64,000 nucleotides of DNA. Source: Sisyra terminalis (taxonomy: Eukaryota; Arthropoda; Insecta; Neuroptera; Sisyridae). Of this stretch, positions 57,473-64,000 are shown piece after piece. The stretch is taken from the NCBI GenBank assembly GCA_958496175.1, contig OY292274.1, forward strand, positions 57,608,630 through 57,672,629, read 5' to 3'. The notes below the pieces were generated by a model that was not told the origin of the DNA, ran no database searches, and was given only the letters and a program-made list of their open reading frames with translations. The first letter of the stretch is position 1. Each line of letters opens with the position of its first letter. The position numbers and the translations under genes are program-made.

Positions 57473-60400
57473 ATCCCGTTGAATCTGAAAATTGGTCTTT
57501 ATATCCCATAAAAAATGTTATTTTTTGCGAAAATTATTAACAAAAATTTCATAATTTATAGTATTAGAAACTTCTCTTGCACCCCCAAAAATACCTTTCC
57601 GCGCCTCCAGGGATGCTGGCACCCCAAGTTAGGAACCGCTGATTTGAAGTGATTGTTACAGCCAACAAAATTTTAAGAGATTATCAGAATTATTTTCAGA
57701 ATATCATTAGTCAATTGCAAAAAGAAAAGTAAATTTTAAAGGCAATTTAAACAAATATTTCCCAGCCATATGACTTCAAGGTTTGTTGACATTGAAAGGC
57801 TCACTCATTTGCAACTTCTTATTAATATTTTATGGATTATTTAATGCCAATTGTACCAAAATCAAAAAATAATACCCATTAAAAAGATATAAGACATACA
57901 TACTTGCGAAAATTTTGAATGAAATATGAAAATTTGAAATGAAGTATATCTATTTAAATAGTCCTTTTCAGGAGGGGGAGAGGATACTTAAAGTTACTAT
58001 AATTCTAACCGAAATTCAATCACTTTTATAATAGTACAATCTTCTTTATTCAAAATAATTAAATATTTTAATGTTCCATTTTTCATTTCATTCCAATTAT
58101 TTTTTGGGCAAAATTAGCAACAATCTCTTACCATATTTTGCATACAATTCAGCTATTTTTTTATCAAAAAAAAAAAATGTATTTCAGTGAATATTTTAAC
58201 TGCATTTACAAGGTTAAAATGAAAAAATGAACAATAAGCCATCAAAATATTCAGTATGCTTAAAAGTATAATCATTAGTATAAACATTAAACAATTATAA
58301 TTTTAACTGCAAAATTAATATAAGAGAACATATTTCATCAAGAATACGTTCCTAATTTAAGAAATTATGAATAATTATACTTTTATTAATATTGAATAAT
58401 GAAATATTCATTCAATTGATATTAATGAAATTACCAAGAAATGTTTTTCGTAAAACTTATTTAAAGTAAATAGAAACATCCAGTTTGCAAGTTATAGATT
58501 GATTTTCAGTTATTGAGAATTTAAATTTATTTTTATTTTTCTATTTTTATTCTACGTATTTTCCAATTGTTTTAGTTTTTAGAATGAACAATTATTAAAT
58601 TATTAACACACAAATTCAATACTTACCGAATATTAAAAAGACAACTTATATAACAATGATTTAGTAACAATATAAAACTTTATTAGAGCATATAAGTAAA
58701 ACCAAATATCACTGAAGTTCTAAATCTGAACAACATAGCTTAAGATTTAATTAACACCGGGCAAAAGTGGACGATTATTGATTTCAAATAATCGAACAAT
58801 TAGATTAATTGATGCACAAAACAATTACCGTTGTAACATTTGAGTTAAATGATGCACATGTTTTTTTTAAAGAATTTTAGTTTTGAAAATTATAACTTTC
58901 AATTTAATAACTTTAAAATTTTGTATTAAATGTTGCTACCTTTCTCTTCTGTACTTTAGTGGCGACTAACTATATAAACGTGTTAGTGGTAATGTTATCA
59001 TAAAACGATTTAATATTTATATATTTAATAAGTGCACTAAACCACCAAAGAAGTGGACAAAAATTTATTCTCCCACCGATCTTGTATTCTCTCTTTGGCA
59101 ATAATCAAAGTCATTGTATTTTATTTATTTCTCGACTGAATGATTTTAATGCCCTTTTTTAAACAGAGTTGAAAAATTCAATGTTTACTATAAATTCAAT
59201 TGATTATTTGTGATGAATTATATAAAATGAATAAATTGTTTGAAAGTACGTTATATAGAAAAATGCAGTTGAAGATACCAATAATATTAAACATTTTCTG
59301 AAATTTAGAAACTGTAAGTTATAAGTTCATGTCCATTTATATCTAGTTATTAGGAAATATCTTTGACATTGGAAAATTAAATTTCAAATATGTTTCGGAT
59401 AATGAAAAAAATGTTTTTTGCGTTTCTTTGAAAAAAAGAAGTTATTATATCGTCCAAAAATAATCATAATTGTTTAAACTACATTTCAACGATTGATTCA
59501 AAATCTGATGATATTTTTTATTGTTTAATTATTCCACATTTTATGATATGATCCATTAAATTGATTCAAGGTGAAACTTTTGATAGAAAAAAACAGTTTT
59601 ATTGGTGACTTAAAATGTATATTTTGTATAAAGTGGTTTAATTGAAGAAGTGAATTTGCAATTTTAGAAGTTTATTTAACTTAAGCCATCCAATGTTTGA
59701 GGGTGAACCAGAAAAGAAGGTTACCAAGTAAAAATTATAAATAATAGTCTTAATGCTATAAAGGCAAGTAAAAGCAAAATCAATTCTCATAAATGAGATA
59801 ATATTTAGAAAGGTCAATCTTTTAAAAGTCTCTATATATATCTTTCAATTGTTAATTTTTATAGGGGCCTAGTCGGAGTTATATTTTATTTTTTTGTCGA
59901 AACCTTGAATTTTAAAAAATGCAGTACTTTTTAAATGGTGGGATATTTAAAGCAGCTTTTATTTTTAACGATTAATTATTTTTTCGGTAATGATGACGTT
60001 TAAATGTTTTACTACCTAGTAGTTTTAGTTGTAAAAATTTAAAATACTTTTAGATAACGAATATAATTAATAATTGATAAGAAAATAACAGAATAAATGA
60101 TCCGGGATTTCATATTACGCCAAGAATCGAATTTTGCAATAGAATGGGGAACCTTTAGCTCTTTAAGATATCAAATATATTATATTGTAACAATTTTTGT
60201 AACATATACGAAAAATTACTGATTTTATCTATATGTCATTGAGTCAAATAGTATTAATGAAATTTAAATAATTCAAGTGTTTTTAAATACATAATATTCA
60301 TGTACTGACAAAATAAAACAAGTATAAACATTTTTACTGGAACTATAATCAGTTAAAGGTATTGTTGTAAATACCAAATTTCTCAAAACATTCCAAATTA

Positions 60401-62350
60401 TCGTAAGATTATTCAAATCTTTTTATATGATTTCTACGGAATCCCGTAAGATTCTTGGTTTGTAATAAATTTGTATAGTTTTAAAGAACCGAATTATATT
60501 TTTAAAAAATCATTTGATACATTATTAATGTTTTGAAAGATGTCGTCAAAAGCGCCCGATTATTACGAGTCCCGACAAATGCGCTTCAAATAATAAACAA
60601 TTAAAAACCTGTGGTTATAATTTATTGTTACAATGTACAATGTACTTGTATTACTATGGGATGTATATATTACTTTGTTAAGTTAAGAGTTGTTGTCTTT
60701 GTTACTTTAGTTAAGAGTACAATTTATTAATTCTGAAATTATACGTGTTATTATTGTATAAAGTATTACTTGATTGGTTTAAATAATATAGTTTTTGGAA
60801 AAATTAATTTTTTTTTTTTGAGATACACTTTTGACTTTCAAATCTAACAAACAAAATGCCCTAATGAAGAATTTTTCAATTTTGATAATATTTTGATTAT
60901 TGTATTTTTTTTTGTACATCTTATTATTTTAGAAATGTTTATAAAATTTTACGGATAACCTAAGTGGTTTATATTTTCATCGAGAGTGAAGTCATGGAGG
61001 GGACAATCAAATCGATCACAGTGCCAATAGTGGCCGAAATTTCGTTAGTTTATGCTCGTAATGCTCTAGCTGTAAATAAACTCTTGAAAAATAAATATAA
61101 AGATGGTTTCAAACGGTTGATGTGTTATTAATCGTGAAAATGTATATATATATATATTACCAACTTATTTCTATATATATTGGAATAAATATAGAAATCA
61201 CTGATACATCAACACTCTTTCCTGTTTTATTTATATTTCCTTTTTTTTTAAAAATGGGACAATCTAAAGTTCGGTAATGAATTTCCATAATGGATAATTT
61301 AGCATAATTTTGGGCAGCATTTAGATGTTCCATCGTGCACGGAGCGAATATCTACGTAACATTGTAATTGGTATGTGAAATAAATAATATTTATATTAAT
61401 TCTTAAAATATTTTTATTTATCTATTCTAAATAAATATAATTCCAAAGCTATATTTATTATTATATTCTATACCATTACTTAAAAATACTAAATTGTTAA
61501 TATCCGAAGCGCTTTAGTCGAGAAGCGCTTATGTCGGGAAACCGATTTATGTTTACACTCCTTTTTGTCTCAAAATTTTTCACAAAATTTCAAATTTAGA
61601 GTTCAAAAGTGTATCAAATTTCATTTTAACGACTTTTCGGCTAATTTAAGTAGGGTTCAAGATGGTTGTATAAAAAGGGGTGAAAAGAAAAAATATTTAT
61701 TTAATATAGGAACTCATAGATATATTTTACCAGACGAAAAAGGTTTCAAAATAAAACTTTCTCGATTTTCTTAAAAATTCTTAAGAAGTTTTTTTTTTTG
61801 TTGAATTCCAAAACCGATTCCCGATATTTCAAATAGGTATAAGTTTGACCACAATCCAAAATGAAAAGGCAAATAAATAATTAGAAACCTACAAAAATAA
61901 TTGGATCCTTATAAAAATAAGATTCTTTGGATGAATAATTTAGCTTGTAAGTATTAAAACTGGACTATTTACTTTTACATTTCTTTGTATTTCTCTAAAA
62001 TCGTGTTTATAGATAAAACATACTAAGGTCAAATTTACATTGATTGAATAAGAAACCCATATTTGTTATAATGCAGTCGAAACAAGACATCTGAATTCTC
62101 TTATCAAATGCAGTTTATTCTGTTTGTTCAAGACGAAAATGAACTTTGAATATCAATAAATTTCTAATTGATAAAACATAACAATTACGTTTTTCTTCTT
62201 CTTAAAAGTGTCTAGAGAGTTGGCTTAAGAACGGATACCAATCTAGGGGTGTTGAAACTATTGTTCAATTTGTTAAGAAAATTGTTTTTTTTTTTTAATA
62301 TCAAACGAATATGTTAATATTTGAATTAAAAAAAAAATAAGAAAAAACAC

Positions 62351-62437
62351 TGGCATAGCGCTATCAGTGGTTTAAGGGTTAAGGTGATTACTATACAATT
62401 AGTAAGTGACTCTGGGTTCAAATCCCGTGAAAGCAGG
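62351..62437 (+). repeat. tRNA-like SINE head
   Basis: GGTTCAAATCC (62415-62425) is a perfect Pol III B box. AGTGGTTTAAGGGTTAAGG upstream is A-box-like, and TTACT/AGTAA could form an anticodon-type stem. The ends do not pair as an acceptor stem, so it is a SINE-type relic and not a tRNA gene. Confidence 0.45.
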
Positions 62438-63816
62438 AATTTATTATCGGTCACTATGTACAATTGCAAACTTAAAATTATAATTGTAAGAAAGTTATGG
62501 AAAATAAATTTTATTACAAAAAGAATGGAATAAGTCACGGAAATTTAAACAATACAATGCACTGTTGAAAGATATACGTATTATGTTTTCTTTGATTGCG
62601 TTATTTCTCAAAGAACTGATTGAAACATCTCTCTTTGACATTTATCGGATATTTTATTGCCAAGTTATTTTAAACCAATCAATTTGAAAGTATAAAATAT
62701 GTTGATGATACTTAGTACTCAGTAGAAATGAATAGAACGAAAACGTATATATAATTACTAAAAGTAACCATAGTTAAAGGACTCCGCATATAATACATTG
62801 ACTTTCATTTTTAGTGGTCAAAACTTAGAATTTGGTGAGTATTTGATACCTTATCAAACTTTATGCCATGTCTAATGCTAAAAATTTATTATTTTTAAAC
62901 AAGATTAAGAAACTGGACTAAATAATTTTAGACTTTGACTTCAGCTTTGGCTTAAATTTTCATATAATAGTTAACTTATAAGTTATTTTTTTGACAATAA
63001 TTCATTTTTATCAAACACTTCCTAATTTATATGTTATCTTCAATTCGTTATGGTTCCAAGGACTTAACAATCTTTTTTTTTTTATTTTAAATTGTTAATT
63101 ATTTGAAATTTTGAAATAAACAAAAAATCCTCAAATCCTTGGAACCAAAACAAGCTGATGGTAAACTACAGGTTCGAAATTAATAATTTTATATGTAATT
63201 TTATAGCGTTGATATTTGGTTACATGTATGAGGTTTTAGTTGGAGAAAAACCATCCAGGGGGAACTTGGAAAATTTAAAATATCCCAAGTGGCATCCATA
63301 TTAATCACTAAAATAAAGGAACGTTTAGTTGACTAGATAAATACTTATCACGTTATGTTGATTATTTCCTTAAATTTTAAGGTTTCTTTTTCCAGAAAAG
63401 CCAAGTTTCGGGCATTCGTGGGCCCCACAAAGTCCATTACTTTAACAGTCATATAATTAGAGGATTAAATATACTACAAACTTTAATCGGGACTATTATC
63501 TTTATCCAAAATTTCACTAAATTTGAATCCAGAGACAAAATTAACGTAAATTGCTTCAAACAATTAAGAAACCCAGTTGTTTAAGAAAGGTAACAAACGA
63601 TCAACAAAATATCATAGAAAACTTAAGATTATATAATTTCCCTTTTTTCATTTCCTGACTTGCACCATGTTTTAGCACCAGATTGAGCCATGGGTATAGT
63701 TATTGGATTAATTATTGGATAAGGATTATAATTATTGATATATCAAAACTAAAGTTTATGGAACCAGAATTGAATATCATGACCATTATTTCAGGTCTAA
63801 ATCGATATGTAATATC

Positions 63817-63942
63817 AAGGATAAATCAGGATGTAGTAGATCAAACAATTTAGCAGTATTTTATTTTATTTATTCCATTTATTTATTCCTAAAATAAAAT
63901 ACTGCTAAATTGTTTGGTCTACTACATCCTGATTTATCCTTT
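63817..63942. repeat. Near-perfect 126-bp hairpin
   Basis: AAGGATAAATCAGGATGTAG and its continuation to AGTATTTTATTTTA (63817-63868) are mirrored by TAAAATAAAATACT to CTGATTTATCCTT (63888-63942), with one clear mismatch and a loop of about 20 bases. It may be a small MITE. Confidence 0.8.
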
Positions 63943-64000
63943 ACATTGAATATCATTGTTGAAAATATAAATAAATAAAAAAAAATAATCATTTTGAATC

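Larger units (their letters stand above)
52134..63816. other. Long gene-free AT-rich stretch
   Basis: Reading frames here are short and compositionally biased, and none was recognised. Noted items are a repeat copy at 57374-57472, a hAT-type end at about 57585-57644 (minus strand CAGCGGTTCCTAAC), weak inverted GAAGCGC/GTCGGG segments near 60550-60590 and 61507-61540, and a SINE-like head at 62351. Confidence 0.4.

Noticed and set aside
62351..62437. Functional tRNA gene
   Set aside because: B box is perfect, but acceptor ends do not pair and the anticodon loop has the wrong size.
1..64000. CRISPR array or bacterial operon features
   Set aside because: Spliced genes and transposon content are eukaryotic; no regularly spaced repeat-spacer pattern exists.

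Overview
The window looks like AT-rich insect nuclear DNA. The genes are split by short GT-AG introns. The gene families are UDP-glycosyltransferases (UGTs), a cytosolic sulfotransferase and an SV2/SVOP-like transporter, and the intergenic DNA is full of insect-type transposons. I cannot assign an order or species from sequence alone.

Layout. 1-9.3 kb: no host gene; a Tc1/mariner-like MITE, an RTE-type LINE tail, a 653-bp foldback element and a Penelope-like relic. 9.7-34.4 kb: a phase II detoxification cluster with five UGT genes (9.7-13.9 minus, 18.2-20.2 plus, 21.6-23.3 plus, 28.8-30.5 minus, 32.7-34.4 minus) and one sulfotransferase (24.05-25.17 minus). 36.4-38.6 kb: an ORF1-only LINE broken by a hAT MITE. 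42.2-47.4 kb: an eight-exon SV2/SVOP-like transporter on the minus strand. 48-64 kb: no gene recognised, only repeats.

All seven host genes could be assembled by hand from splice sites. In each the summed exon length is divisible by three and the frame is open. The five UGTs share intron positions and phases, except that one lacks intron 3 and another lacks intron 2. Each UGT has a signal peptide, an N-terminal SKSH-type (TKSH in one) catalytic histidine, a C-terminal nucleotide-sugar signature, one C-terminal membrane helix and a dilysine-type tail, as expected for lumen-facing ER enzymes. The sulfotransferase is cytosolic. Together they suggest a locus for conjugating plant toxins, insecticides or endogenous lipophiles, but substrates cannot be read from the sequence.

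The most interesting hidden signal is RNA-like. Four inverted-repeat loci (8.5-9.3, 11.4-12.2, 45.8-46.1 and 46.2-46.6 kb) carry a constant CTGANGA box, a hairpin whose paired bases differ between loci, then GAA and a short self-complementary segment. This is the layout of dimer-type hammerhead ribozymes known from Penelope-like retroelements. The 8.5 kb copy also keeps a Penelope-like C-terminal reading frame. Three of the loci lie inside host introns.

Several insertions can be dated relative to each other because target-site duplications are readable: a hAT MITE inside the LINE, a TAGGGTG foldback inside a Penelope-like arm, a 5'-truncated jockey copy, and a hAT element just 5' of the transporter.
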